The notes below the pieces were generated by a model, which was not told the origin of the DNA, did no database searches, and saw nothing but the letters and a program-made list of their open reading frames with translations. DNA of 64,000 nt from Pseudomonas sp. RIT-562 (lineage in GTDB: Bacteria; Pseudomonadota; Gammaproteobacteria; Pseudomonadales; Pseudomonadaceae). Below are positions 43,542-53,050 of this stretch, piece after piece. Location: assembly GCF_026241895.1 (NCBI RefSeq), contig NZ_JAPJIV010000006.1, forward strand, positions 186,001 to 250,000, given 5' to 3'. Both the position numbers and the translations under genes were made by a program. Every line of letters begins with the position of its first letter. Position 1 is the first letter of the stretch.

Positions 43542-45374
43542 TTGAAGCGTCCCCTCCTCCTGCTCCTGATCAGCCTGGCCTTGAGCTCCCCCGCAAGCGC
43601 GACGATCAGCGAAAGCCATGGTTATGCGCAGTTCGGCACGCTCAAGTACCCGGCCAGATTTACCCACTTCGACTGGGTCAACCCGCAAGCGCCCAAAGGC
43701 GGTACGTTGCGGGTAATGGCATTCGGCACCTTCGATACGCTCAACCCCTACACGTTCAAGGGTTCGAGCCCGGTTTCCACGCCAAATTTCCTGCAATACG
43801 GCATCAACGAACTCAACGAACCGCTGATGGTGGGCACCGGCCAGTACGCGCCGTCCGGCGATGAGCCGACGTCCAGCTACGGCCTGATCGCCCAGTCGGT
43901 GGAGTACAGCGAAGATCGCAGCTGGGTGGTGTTCAACCTGCGTCCCGAGGCGAAGTTCCATGATGGCGCGCCCATTACCGCCTACGACGTAGCGTTTTCC
44001 TATCGCCTGCTGCTCAAGGAAGGCCATCCGCAATACCGCACCAACCTCCAGGAAGTGCTGCGGGTCGACATCCTCAACCCTCATCGCATCCGCTTCGTTT
44101 TCAAGCGCGCGGGCAACCCCTTGTTGATCCTGCGCCTGGGCGAATTGCCTGTACTGCCCCAGCATTACTGGAAAGATCGCGACTTCAAGGCCACCACCTT
44201 CGAACCGCCCCTGGGCAGCGGGCCCTATCGCATTACCTCGGTCACGCCGGGCCGGCAGATCGTTTTCGAACGGGTCAAGGATTACTGGGGCAAGGACCTG
44301 GCGGTCAACCGCGGCAAATACAACGTTGACCGCATGGAGGTCGAGTTCTACCGCGACAGCGACGTCGCCTTCGAAGCCTTCAAGGCCGGTGAATTCGACA
44401 TCTACATCGAGCACCAGGCGAAAAACTGGGAGAACGGCTATCGCTTCCCGGCGGTCAGGCGTGGCGAGGTAATCAAGGCGCAGATTGCGCACCAGATTCC
44501 GACCCAGAGCCAGGGCCTGTTCATGAACACCCGCCGGGCCACGTTTGCCGACCCCAAGGTTCGCGAAGCGCTGGGGTTGATGTTCGACTTCGAATGGACC
44601 AACCGCACCCTGTTCAGCGGCGCCTACAAACGCGCCATCAGCTACTACCCCAACAGCGAATTCTCGGCCACCGGGCTGCCGGTCGGCCATGAATGGCTGA
44701 TGCTCAAGCCCTATCGCGACCAGCTGCCGGCCAAGCTGTTTACCGAACCCTTCAGCCTGCCCCAGACTGATGGTCGCGGCATCCCCCGGCAGACTCTGCG
44801 CAATGCCCTGGGGCTGCTCGCCGAAGCGGGCTGGAAACTCAATGGCCAGCGCCTGCAGAACGCCGCCGGCCAGCCATTGCGCCTGGAAATCCTGCTGGTC
44901 AATCCGAACCTGGAGCGCATCCTGCAGCCTTACGTCGAGAACCTCGCGAGTATCGGAGTCGATGCCCGGCTGCGCACGGTCGATCGCGCCCAGTACAAGC
45001 AACGCCTGGATCAATTCGATTTCGACATGATCCTGATGACCCTCAACCAGACGCTTAGTCCTGGGCTGGAGCAATGGCAGTACTTCCACTCCAGCCAGGT
45101 GGCGGTCAAGGGCAGCAAGAATTACGCAGGCATTGCCAACCCGGTGGTTGACCATCTGCTCGACCAGTTGCTGGCCGCCCAGACCCGCGACGAGCAGGTG
45201 GCCGCCGGCAAGGCACTGGATCGGGTGCTGCTGTGGCAGCACTACATCATTCCCAACTGGTACCTCAATTATCACCGCCTGGCCTACCGCAACCGGTTCG
45301 CCTTTGTCACGACGCCGCCCTATACCCTGGGCCTGAGTGCGTGGTGGCTGAAATCTTCGGAGAAGGATCGATGA
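43542..45374 (+). CDS. nppA1: Peptide ABC transporter substrate-binding protein 1
   Basis: A 610-residue periplasmic extracellular solute-binding family 5 protein with signal peptide MKRPLLLLLISLALSSPASA. The GYAQFGTLKYPARFTHFDWV opening and NPQAPKGGTLRV motif are those of the YejA/NppA group. In P. aeruginosa the syntenic operon after mltD, nppA1A2BCD, imports peptidyl-nucleoside antibiotics and peptides. The start is TTG at 43542; no ATG fits and the signal peptide begins there. It overlaps nppA2 by 4 bases. Confidence 0.9.
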   Translation: MKRPLLLLLISLALSSPASATISESHGYAQFGTLKYPARFTHFDWVNPQAPKGGTLRVMAFGTFDTLNPYTFKGSSPVSTPNFLQYGINELNEPLMVGTGQYAPSGDEPTSSYGLIAQSVEYSEDRSWVVFNLRPEAKFHDGAPITAYDVAFSYRLLLKEGHPQYRTNLQEVLRVDILNPHRIRFVFKRAGNPLLILRLGELPVLPQHYWKDRDFKATTFEPPLGSGPYRITSVTPGRQIVFERVKDYWGKDLAVNRGKYNVDRMEVEFYRDSDVAFEAFKAGEFDIYIEHQAKNWENGYRFPAVRRGEVIKAQIAHQIPTQSQGLFMNTRRATFADPKVREALGLMFDFEWTNRTLFSGAYKRAISYYPNSEFSATGLPVGHEWLMLKPYRDQLPAKLFTEPFSLPQTDGRGIPRQTLRNALGLLAEAGWKLNGQRLQNAAGQPLRLEILLVNPNLERILQPYVENLASIGVDARLRTVDRAQYKQRLDQFDFDMILMTLNQTLSPGLEQWQYFHSSQVAVKGSKNYAGIANPVVDHLLDQLLAAQTRDEQVAAGKALDRVLLWQHYIIPNWYLNYHRLAYRNRFAFVTTPPYTLGLSAWWLKSSEKDR

Positions 45375-47212
45375 AACCTGTACGTGCCCTGCTCTTGCAG
45401 GTCAGCGGCCTGATGTTCGCCGGGCTGGCCTGCGCCGCTCCGCAACATGCGCTGACCCTGTACAACGAACCGCCAAAATACCCGGCCGACTTCAAGCATT
45501 TCGATTACGTGAACCCGGACGCGCCCAAGGGTGGGACCTTCCGCCAGGCGGGTTTCGGTGGCTTCGACAGCCTCAACCCGTTTATCAGCAAAGGCGTGCC
45601 CGCCGACGACGTCGGCATGATCTACGACACCCTGGCCAGGCAAGGTCTGGACGAACCTTTCACCGAGTACGGCCTGGTCGCCGGCAAGATCGAAAAGGCC
45701 CCTGACAACAGCTGGGTGCGTTTTTACCTGCGCCCGCAAGCACGCTTCCACGACGGGCACCCGATCCAGGCCGAGGACGTGATTTTCAGTTTCGACATGC
45801 TGACCAAGGAAGGTGCGCCCCTCTATCGCGGCTATTACAGCGACGTCGCCGAAGTCGTGGCTGAAGGCCCGCTGACCGTGCTGTTCAAGTTCAAGCACAG
45901 CAACAACCGCGAACTGCCGCTGATCCTTGGCCAACTGCCGGTACTGCCCAAACACTGGTGGGCCGACCGCGACTTCAACAAGGGCAACCTGGAAATTCCT
46001 CTCGGCAGCGGCCCTTATCGGGTCAGCGAAGTGAAGGCCGGGCGCTCGGTGCGTTACGAGCGGGTCAAGGATTACTGGGGCAAGGACCTGCCGGTCAACC
46101 GTGGCTTCTACAACTTCGATGTCATGACCACCGACTACTACCGCGACAACACCGTCGCCCTGGAAGCCCTCAAAGCCGGCCAATTCGATTACTGGCTGGA
46201 GATGACTGCCAAGAACTGGGCCAATGCCTACAACATTCCGGCAGTCACCGAAGGCCGCCTGATCAAGGAACAGATCCCCAACGGCAACCCGACCGGCATG
46301 CAGGGCTTTGTGTTCAACCTGCGGCGCCCGGTGTTCCAGGATATTCGAGTGCGTCATGCCCTGAGCCTGTTGCTGGACTTCGAATGGACCAATAAGCAGC
46401 TGTTCAATGGCGCCTACGTGCGCACCCGCAGCTATTTCGAAAACTCGGAGATGGCTGCCACCGGCCTGCCGGATGCCGATCAACTGGCCATCCTCGACCC
46501 CTTTCGCGGCAAGATCCCCGAGCAGGTGTTCAGCGAGGCGTTCGAGAATCCGCGCACCGATGCCAGCGGCATGATCCGCGCCCAGCAGCGCCAGGCCTAT
46601 CAACTGCTGCAGGACGCTGGCTGGCGCATCGTCGACGACAAGATGGTCGACGCCAACGGCAAGCCCGTGACCATTGAATTCCTCCTGGCCCAGACCGAAT
46701 TCGAGCGGGTGCTGCTGCCGTTCAAGCGCAACCTCAGCGATCTGGGGATCGACCTGGTGATCCGCCGGGTCGACGTCTCGCAGTACATCAACCGCGTGCG
46801 CTCACGGGACTTCGACATGATCGTCGGCGGCTTCCCGCAGTCCAACTCGCCGGGCAATGAACAACGGGAGTTCTGGATGTCTGCCGCCGCGGACAAGCCG
46901 GGCAGTCGCAACTCCATGGGCCTCAAGGATCCGGTGGTCGACCAGTTGGTCGAGCAACTGATCAACGCCGATTCGCGCAAAAGCCTGGTGGCCCACGCCA
47001 GGGCGCTGGACCGCGTGCTGCAATGGGGGTATTACGTGATCCCCAACTGGCACATCAAGACCTGGCGCGTGGCCTACTGGAACCATATCGGTCACCCGAA
47101 AATCTCACCTACCTACGATGTCGGCATCAACACCTGGTGGATCAAGCCGGATGCCAAGCCGGCAATAGAAGTCGAAACCAAACTGCAAACCGACGCTACG
47201 GGCACGGAGTAA
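45371..47212 (+). CDS. nppA2: Peptide ABC transporter substrate-binding protein 2
   Basis: A 613-residue paralogue of the preceding gene product with its own signal peptide ([22 protein letters not shown]). Shared blocks include [34 protein letters not shown] and [23 protein letters not shown] lies a few bases before the ATG. Two binding proteins for one permease should widen the range of peptides captured. It is co-translated with nppA1 (ATGA overlap). Confidence 0.9.
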   Translation: MKPVRALLLQVSGLMFAGLACAAPQHALTLYNEPPKYPADFKHFDYVNPDAPKGGTFRQAGFGGFDSLNPFISKGVPADDVGMIYDTLARQGLDEPFTEYGLVAGKIEKAPDNSWVRFYLRPQARFHDGHPIQAEDVIFSFDMLTKEGAPLYRGYYSDVAEVVAEGPLTVLFKFKHSNNRELPLILGQLPVLPKHWWADRDFNKGNLEIPLGSGPYRVSEVKAGRSVRYERVKDYWGKDLPVNRGFYNFDVMTTDYYRDNTVALEALKAGQFDYWLEMTAKNWANAYNIPAVTEGRLIKEQIPNGNPTGMQGFVFNLRRPVFQDIRVRHALSLLLDFEWTNKQLFNGAYVRTRSYFENSEMAATGLPDADQLAILDPFRGKIPEQVFSEAFENPRTDASGMIRAQQRQAYQLLQDAGWRIVDDKMVDANGKPVTIEFLLAQTEFERVLLPFKRNLSDLGIDLVIRRVDVSQYINRVRSRDFDMIVGGFPQSNSPGNEQREFWMSAAADKPGSRNSMGLKDPVVDQLVEQLINADSRKSLVAHARALDRVLQWGYYVIPNWHIKTWRVAYWNHIGHPKISPTYDVGINTWWIKPDAKPAIEVETKLQTDATGTE

Positions 47213-47216
47213 TCAG

Positions 47217-48290
47217 ATGCTGGCGTACATTTTTCGGCGACTGCTGCTGATCATCCCGACCTTGCTGGGCATTCTGCTGATCAATTTCGTGATCATCCAG
47301 GCCGCCCCCGGCGGACCGGTAGAGCAGATGATCGCCAAGCTCGAGGGCTTCGAAGGCGCCACCAGCCGCATTGCCGGCGGCGGCGCCGAAGTCTCGGTGG
47401 CCGGCTCCGCCTATCGCGGCGCCCAGGGCCTGGACCCGGCGCTGGTCAAGGAAATCGAGCACATGTACGGCTTCGACAAATCGGCGCCGGAACGCTTGTG
47501 GATCATGATCAAGAACTACGCAAAGCTGGATTTCGGCGACAGTTTTTTTCGCGACGCCAAGGTCATCGACCTGATCAAGGAAAAGATGCCGGTCTCGATC
47601 TCCCTGGGGCTGTGGAGCACCCTGATCATGTACCTGGTGTCGATCCCCCTGGGAATCGCCAAGGCCACGCGGCACGGCAGCCATTTCGACGTATGGACCA
47701 GTTCGCTGATCATCGTTGGTTACGCGATCCCGGCCTTCCTGTTCGCAATCCTGCTGATCGTGGTGTTTGCCGGCGGCAGCTACTTCGACTGGTTCCCGCT
47801 CAGGGGCCTGACTTCCAACAATTTTGATGAACTGACCACCGCCGGCAAGATCCTCGACTACTTCTGGCACCTGGCGCTGCCGGTGACGGCGCTGGTGATC
47901 GGCAACTTCGCGACCATGACCCTGCTGACCAAGAACAGCTTCCTCGACGAAATCAACAAACAGTATGTAGTGACCGCCAAGGCCAAGGGCCTGACCAACC
48001 ACCGCGTGCTGTACGGGCACGTATTCCGCAACGCCATGCTGCTGGTGATTGCCGGTTTCCCATCGGCGTTCATCGGGATTTTCTTCACCGGGTCATTGCT
48101 GGTGGAAGTGATCTTCTCGCTCGATGGATTAGGCCTGATGAGCTTCGAAGCCGCGATCAACCGCGACTATCCGGTGGTATTCGGCACGTTGTTCATCTTC
48201 ACCCTGCTGGGGCTGGTGGTGAAGCTGATCGGCGACCTCACTTACACCTTTGTCGATCCGCGCATCGACTTCGAAAGCCGGGAGCATTGA
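47217..48290 (+). CDS. nppB: Peptide ABC transporter permease (YejB-like)
   Basis: A 357-residue inner-membrane permease with the N-terminal helix [20 protein letters not shown] typical of DppB/YejB proteins, about six membrane segments and the EAA loop [20 protein letters not shown] that contacts the ATPase. A long periplasmic loop after helix 1 is a mark of the YejB branch. It begins 4 bases after nppA2. Confidence 0.95.
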   Translation: MLAYIFRRLLLIIPTLLGILLINFVIIQAAPGGPVEQMIAKLEGFEGATSRIAGGGAEVSVAGSAYRGAQGLDPALVKEIEHMYGFDKSAPERLWIMIKNYAKLDFGDSFFRDAKVIDLIKEKMPVSISLGLWSTLIMYLVSIPLGIAKATRHGSHFDVWTSSLIIVGYAIPAFLFAILLIVVFAGGSYFDWFPLRGLTSNNFDELTTAGKILDYFWHLALPVTALVIGNFATMTLLTKNSFLDEINKQYVVTAKAKGLTNHRVLYGHVFRNAMLLVIAGFPSAFIGIFFTGSLLVEVIFSLDGLGLMSFEAAINRDYPVVFGTLFIFTLLGLVVKLIGDLTYTFVDPRIDFESREH

Positions 48291-48291
48291 G

Positions 48292-49311
48292 ATGAATCTG
48301 TCCCCGCTCAATCGCCGGCGATTTGAACTGTTCAAGGCCAACAAGCGTGGCTGGTGGTCGCTGTGGCTATTTTTGGTGTTGTTCGGCTTGAGCCTCGGCG
48401 CCGAATTGATCGCCAACGACAAACCGCTGGTGGTGCACTACGACGATGGCTGGTACTTCCCGGCACTCAAGCGCTACCCGGAAACCACTTTTGGCGGCGA
48501 ATTCCCCCTGGAAGCCAACTACAAGAGTCCTTACATCCGCGAACTGCTCAAGGCCAAGGATGCCTGGGTGCTTTGGGCGCCGATCCCCTATAGCTACCAA
48601 AGCATCAACTATGACCTGAAAGTCCCGGCACCGGCGCCGCCTTCAGCAGACAACCTGCTAGGCACCGACGACCAGGGCCGCGATGTGCTGGCCCGGGTGA
48701 TCTACGGCTTTCGCATCTCGGTGCTGTTCGCCCTGACCCTGACCATTCTCAGCTCGATCATCGGCGTGATCGCCGGGGCCTTGCAGGGTTTCTATGGCGG
48801 TTGGGTGGACCTGGCCGGGCAGCGCTTCCTGGAAATCTGGTCGGGACTGCCGGTGCTCTACCTGCTGATCATCCTCGCCAGTTTCGTCCAGCCCAACTTC
48901 TGGTGGCTGCTGGGGATCATGCTGCTGTTCTCCTGGATGAGCCTGGTGGACGTGGTCCGTGCCGAGTTCCTGCGTGGGCGCAACCTCGAATATGTGCGCG
49001 CGGCCCGGGCGCTAGGGATGCAGAATGGCGCGATCATGTTCCGCCACATCCTGCCCAACGCCATGGTCTCGACCATGACCTTCATGCCGTTCATCCTGAC
49101 CGGCGCCATCGGCACCCTCACCGCCCTCGACTTCCTGGGCTTCGGACTGCCACCTGGCGCGCCGTCCCTGGGTGAACTGGTGGCCCAGGGCAAATCCAAC
49201 CTGCAAGCGCCGTGGCTCGGTATGAGTGCGTTTGCGGTGCTGGCGCTGATGTTGAGTTTGCTGGTGTTCATCGGCGAGTCCGCTCGCGATGCCTTCGACC
49301 CGAGGAAGTGA
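48292..49311 (+). CDS. nppC: Peptide ABC transporter permease (YejE-like)
   Basis: A 339-residue permease, the partner of NppB. It has a long N-terminal periplasmic insertion after helix 1 (VHYDDGWYFPALKRYPETTF), the LLGTDDQGRDVLARVIYGFR entry motif of DppC/YejE proteins and the EAA loop ARALGMQNGAIMFRHILPNA. It starts one base after the nppB stop, and the ATG is preceded by GGGAG. Confidence 0.95.
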   Translation: MNLSPLNRRRFELFKANKRGWWSLWLFLVLFGLSLGAELIANDKPLVVHYDDGWYFPALKRYPETTFGGEFPLEANYKSPYIRELLKAKDAWVLWAPIPYSYQSINYDLKVPAPAPPSADNLLGTDDQGRDVLARVIYGFRISVLFALTLTILSSIIGVIAGALQGFYGGWVDLAGQRFLEIWSGLPVLYLLIILASFVQPNFWWLLGIMLLFSWMSLVDVVRAEFLRGRNLEYVRAARALGMQNGAIMFRHILPNAMVSTMTFMPFILTGAIGTLTALDFLGFGLPPGAPSLGELVAQGKSNLQAPWLGMSAFAVLALMLSLLVFIGESARDAFDPRK

Positions 49312-49312
49312 A

Positions 49313-50923
49313 ATGAATCAGGACAATCTGATCGAAGTGCGCGACCTGGCCGTGGAGTTTGTCGTCGGCGAGCGAGTCCAGCGAGTAGTCGAAGGTGTCA
49401 GTTTCGACATCAAACGCGGCGAGACCCTGGCATTGGTTGGCGAAAGCGGCTCGGGCAAATCGGTCACCGCCCATTCGATCCTGCGGCTGCTGCCCTACCC
49501 GCTCGCCCGGCATCCGTCGGGCACCATCGAATACTCGGGCCAGGACCTGCTGAGCCTGAAGGAAAAAACCATCCGGCATATTCGCGGCAACCGGATTGCG
49601 ATGATCTTCCAGGAGCCGATGACCTCGCTCAATCCGCTGCATTCCATTGAAAAGCAGATCAATGAAGTGCTGGGCATCCATAAGGGCCTGGTCGGCAAGA
49701 TCGCGACCAAGCGCACCCTGCAACTGCTGGAGATGGTCGGCATTCCCGAGCCGCACAAGCGCCTCAAAGCCCTGCCCCATGAATTGTCCGGCGGCCAGCG
49801 CCAGCGGGTGATGATCGCCATGGCCCTGGCCAACGAGCCGGAACTGCTGATCGCCGACGAACCCACTACGGCGCTGGACGTCACGGTGCAGCTGAAAATC
49901 CTCGAATTGCTCAAGGAATTGCAGGCCCGGCTGGGCATGGCGCTGTTACTCATCAGTCACGATTTGAACCTGGTGCGAAGAATTGCGCACCGAGTATGTG
50001 TCATGCAGCGCGGTTGCATCGTCGAACAGGCATCGTGCGAAGAATTGTTCCGCGCGCCGCAGCATCCTTACACTCGGGAACTGCTGGCAGCGGAGCCCAG
50101 CGGCAAGCCGGCGACCAACGTAATTGGCCCGCCATTGCTGCAGGTCGAGGACCTGAAAGTCTGGTTCCCGATCAAGAAAGGCTTGCTGAAAAAGACGGTT
50201 GACCATATCAAGGCGGTCGACGGCATCAATTTCAGCCTGCCCCAGGGACAGACCCTGGGGATCGTCGGAGAAAGCGGTTCCGGCAAATCGACCCTCGGGT
50301 TGGCGATCTTGCGGCTGATCGGTAGCAAAGGCGCGATCCGTTTTGAAGGCAAACAGCTAGACTGCCTGACGCAGGCTGAGGTTCGACCGCTGCGGCGGGA
50401 GATGCAGGTGGTGTTTCAGGACCCGTTTGGCAGCCTGAGTCCGCGGATGTGCGTAAGCCAGATAGTTGGCGAAGGCCTGCGGATCCACAAGATGGGTACC
50501 GAAGCGGAACAGGAACAAGCGATTATTGCGGCATTGAAGGAGGTAGGCCTGGACCCGGACACCCGGCACCGCTACCCCCACGAATTTTCCGGTGGGCAGC
50601 GGCAGCGAATCGCCATTGCCCGGGCTTTAGTGCTAAAACCGGCGTTGATTTTGCTGGACGAGCCGACTTCGGCCCTCGACCGCACCGTGCAACGCCAGGT
50701 GGTGGAGCTTTTGCGTTCACTGCAAACCAAGTACAACCTGACGTATCTGTTTATCAGCCATGACCTGGCTGTCGTCAAAGCGCTGAGCCACCAGCTGATG
50801 GTGGTCAAGCATGGCCAAGTGGTCGAACAGGGAGACGCGCAAAGCATTTTTGCCGCCCCCCAACATCCGTATACACAGCAGTTGCTGGAAGCCGCTTTCC
50901 TGGCTCCAGCCACTGCGCAATAA
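49313..50923 (+). CDS. nppD: Peptide ABC transporter ATP-binding protein, two fused domains (YejF-like)
   Basis: A 536-residue ATPase with two complete nucleotide-binding domains in one chain. Both Walker A motifs (GESGSGKS near 44 and near 324), both LSGGQ-type signatures (ELSGGQRQR, EFSGGQRQR) and both Walker B plus glutamate (LLIADEPTTALD, LILLDEPTSALD) are intact. One fused protein energises the NppB/NppC pair. It is the last gene of the transporter operon; fabI follows after 21 bases. Confidence 0.95.
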   Translation: MNQDNLIEVRDLAVEFVVGERVQRVVEGVSFDIKRGETLALVGESGSGKSVTAHSILRLLPYPLARHPSGTIEYSGQDLLSLKEKTIRHIRGNRIAMIFQEPMTSLNPLHSIEKQINEVLGIHKGLVGKIATKRTLQLLEMVGIPEPHKRLKALPHELSGGQRQRVMIAMALANEPELLIADEPTTALDVTVQLKILELLKELQARLGMALLLISHDLNLVRRIAHRVCVMQRGCIVEQASCEELFRAPQHPYTRELLAAEPSGKPATNVIGPPLLQVEDLKVWFPIKKGLLKKTVDHIKAVDGINFSLPQGQTLGIVGESGSGKSTLGLAILRLIGSKGAIRFEGKQLDCLTQAEVRPLRREMQVVFQDPFGSLSPRMCVSQIVGEGLRIHKMGTEAEQEQAIIAALKEVGLDPDTRHRYPHEFSGGQRQRIAIARALVLKPALILLDEPTSALDRTVQRQVVELLRSLQTKYNLTYLFISHDLAVVKALSHQLMVVKHGQVVEQGDAQSIFAAPQHPYTQQLLEAAFLAPATAQ

Positions 50924-50944
50924 CCTGAAAGAGAGGAGCAACAC

Positions 50945-51739
50945 ATGGGTTTTCTCGCCGGTAAGCGCGTACTGATCGTCGGTGTCGCCAGCAAGCTGTC
51001 CATCGCATCCGGCATCGCTGCCGCCATGCATCGCGAGGGCGCTGAGCTTGCCTTCACTTATCAGAACGACAAACTCAAGGGTCGTGTCGAAGAATTCGCC
51101 CAAAGCTGGGGTTCCAAACCGGACCTGTGCTTCCCGTGCGACGTGGCCAGCGATGAAGAAATCGCCAAGGTTTTCGTTGAGCTGGGCAAGAAGTGGGACG
51201 GCCTGGATTGCATCGTGCACTCCGTCGGCTTCGCCCCGGGCGACCAGTTGGATGGCGACTTCACCGAAGCCACCACCCGTGAAGGTTTCCGCATTGCCCA
51301 CGACATCAGCGCCTACAGCTTCGTAGCCCTGGCCAAAGCCGGTCGCGAAATGATGAAAGGCCGCAATGGCAGCCTGCTGACCCTGTCGTACCTGGGCGCC
51401 GAGCGCACCATGCCGAACTACAACGTAATGGGCATGGCCAAGGCTTCCCTGGAAGCTGGCGTACGTTACCTGGCCGGCTCCCTGGGCCCGGACGGCACCC
51501 GCGTCAACTGCGTATCGGCCGGCCCGATCCGCACCCTCGCCGCTTCCGGCATCAAGAACTTCCGCAAGATGCTGGCCGCCAACGAAGCGCAAACCCCGCT
51601 GCGTCGCAACGTCACCATCGACGAAGTCGGCAACGCCGGCGCCTTCCTGTGCTCGGACCTGGCGTCCGGGATCAGCGGCGAAATCATGTATGTCGATGGT
51701 GGTTTCAACACTACCGCGATGGGCAGCCTGGAAGAGTAA
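50945..51739 (+). CDS. fabI: Enoyl-ACP reductase (NADH), FabI
   Basis: A 264-residue short-chain reductase performing the last step of each fatty-acid elongation cycle. The catalytic Y149, Y159 and K166 (YNVMGMAK) are in place, and the NADH loop is [13 protein letters not shown]. The position equivalent to E. coli Gly93, which changes in triclosan-resistant mutants, is glycine (G95 in SVGFAPG). A GAGAGGAG ribosome site precedes the ATG. It lies 21 bases after nppD with no visible terminator between, so it may be co-transcribed with the transporter. Confidence 0.96.
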   Translation: MGFLAGKRVLIVGVASKLSIASGIAAAMHREGAELAFTYQNDKLKGRVEEFAQSWGSKPDLCFPCDVASDEEIAKVFVELGKKWDGLDCIVHSVGFAPGDQLDGDFTEATTREGFRIAHDISAYSFVALAKAGREMMKGRNGSLLTLSYLGAERTMPNYNVMGMAKASLEAGVRYLAGSLGPDGTRVNCVSAGPIRTLAASGIKNFRKMLAANEAQTPLRRNVTIDEVGNAGAFLCSDLASGISGEIMYVDGGFNTTAMGSLEE

Positions 51740-51755
51740 TCTTCGGTCAGCCATT

Positions 51756-51788
51756 AAAAAACCCGCCTGTTCAGGCGGGTTTTTTTTG
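51756..51788. terminator. Bidirectional terminator after fabI
   Basis: A6, CCCGCCT, a 4-base loop, AGGCGGG and a T8 run. It serves fabI and, read from the other strand, the GGDEF-like gene that ends at 51794. Confidence 0.92.
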
Positions 51789-51793
51789 TGTAC

Positions 51794-52396
51794 TCAAGCA
51801 CAGCAACGTCCTTGACGCTGCAATCCCTCAAGCGCAGCCATCAGACACGCCATGGTCCTGTGGATGCCTGAGGCAAATTCGACCTGTTCGATACTGAAGC
51901 AAATATCGTAGCCGCCACGGGCCGGGGCGACACGCTCATCGAGCATCTCCTGCAGGCGGGCCCGAATGCCCGCCACTTCAACTGCACTGGAACCGGTCAA
52001 CAGCACCGCAAACTCGGCGCCACCGACGCGTCCAACCACATCACTTTCGCGAAAGGCAATGCGCAGCACGTCGGCGAAGGTTTTCAAGGCTTTGTCGCCT
52101 TCTTCACGGCTAGTCTGTTGGAAATACCCGAGGTCGAAATACAGCAGAGTCACAGGCTGTTCCTGCCGCTGGCATTCATCCAGCCACAACTGCGCCAGCA
52201 CCTTAAAGCCGTGCAGGTTAGGCAGCAGGGTCAGCTCATCCATGCTCGCCATCTGCACCGCTGTTAGCTGTTGCTCGAACTCACGTGCCAGTTCGCGCAT
52301 CCGTTCGCGGTGCTGAACGGCAATATCGAGGACCTTGTGCCCTCGCGCAGAATCTACGCTGGGCCCGGATTTACCCGGCTTGCCTGAAACAACCAT
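51794..52396 (-). CDS. Degenerate GGDEF domain protein
   Basis: A 200-residue protein with a short helical N-terminus and one GGDEF-fold domain (about 50-195; MDELTLLPN start, DV-VGRVGGAEFAVLL core). The active-site motif is GGAEF (125-129) instead of GG[DE]EF, and the metal-binding loop reads YFDLGYFQ instead of DxDxFK. It should not make cyclic di-GMP; it may bind GTP or c-di-GMP, or be a scaffold. GGAG lies 6 bases before the ATG. It is monocistronic, converging on fabI. Confidence 0.85.
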   Translation of the reverse strand: MVVSGKPGKSGPSVDSARGHKVLDIAVQHRERMRELAREFEQQLTAVQMASMDELTLLPNLHGFKVLAQLWLDECQRQEQPVTLLYFDLGYFQQTSREEGDKALKTFADVLRIAFRESDVVGRVGGAEFAVLLTGSSAVEVAGIRARLQEMLDERVAPARGGYDICFSIEQVEFASGIHRTMACLMAALEGLQRQGRCCA

Positions 52397-52470
52397 CAGT
52401 CGCTCCGTTGAAGGGTATGTTCATTAGAGGCACCCTTACCCGGATTGACTCCCCGTTATGTGACCGACGG

Positions 52471-53049
52471 TCAGATGCCCTGAGCCGGGCACGGCCCTCC
52501 CGCTTCAGCCCACAACTTGAACTGCGCGACAAAAATATCGTGCGGCACCGGCACCGGCGCCCGGCCGGCTCCTGGATTCCAGCCCCAGAGCACCAGCTTG
52601 TCGTCGCTGACATGTTTGATCAACGCGGCGAAATCACGATCACCGTTGGCGGAACGATCCTTGATCATTGCGCACAGCTGATCGGCGGGCAGGCCGATCC
52701 AGGCCATCTTGTGAGCAGCGGGCGGCAAGCTCCAATGGGGCGCACCAGGCGGCGTGTTGGGGCCGTAGCTGGCCGGCGGGTTGGACTCGGCGTGGCAGGT
52801 GGCGCAGGGTAAACCTGCCGCCCCCTTGCCGTCCAGACCGCGCACGACATTCATCGCATGGGGAGTTCCAGCGTCAAATTGCAGAGGTGAATCCCCCGGA
52901 ATGTGGCAGTTCTGGCAACGCGAGCTCTGGAAGACTTTCTGCACGGTTTCGAAGGCCTTGATTGCCTCCTTGTCATCGGCAAACAGGTCCTCGGCATAGG
53001 CCACCAGACCAACCAGCATCACCACGCCCAGCACCAGATGTCGTTTCAT
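52471..53049 (-). CDS. Periplasmic diheme cytochrome c
   Basis: A 192-residue protein with a signal peptide (MKRHLVLGVVMLVGLVAYA) and two heme attachment motifs, C45-QN-C48-H49 and C82-AT-C85-H86. It starts one base after the molybdenum-subunit stop and is surely in the same operon, so it likely takes electrons from that oxidoreductase and passes them to the respiratory chain. In nicotinate hydroxylase the cytochrome part is fused to the Mo subunit; here it is separate. Confidence 0.88.
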   Translation of the reverse strand: MKRHLVLGVVMLVGLVAYAEDLFADDKEAIKAFETVQKVFQSSRCQNCHIPGDSPLQFDAGTPHAMNVVRGLDGKGAAGLPCATCHAESNPPASYGPNTPPGAPHWSLPPAAHKMAWIGLPADQLCAMIKDRSANGDRDFAALIKHVSDDKLVLWGWNPGAGRAPVPVPHDIFVAQFKLWAEAGGPCPAQGI

Positions 53050-53050
53050 C

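Noticed and set aside
43494..45275. 593-codon minus-strand frame
   Set aside because: Antisense to nppA1, whose signal peptide and family motifs are clear; the opposite-strand product is not family-like.
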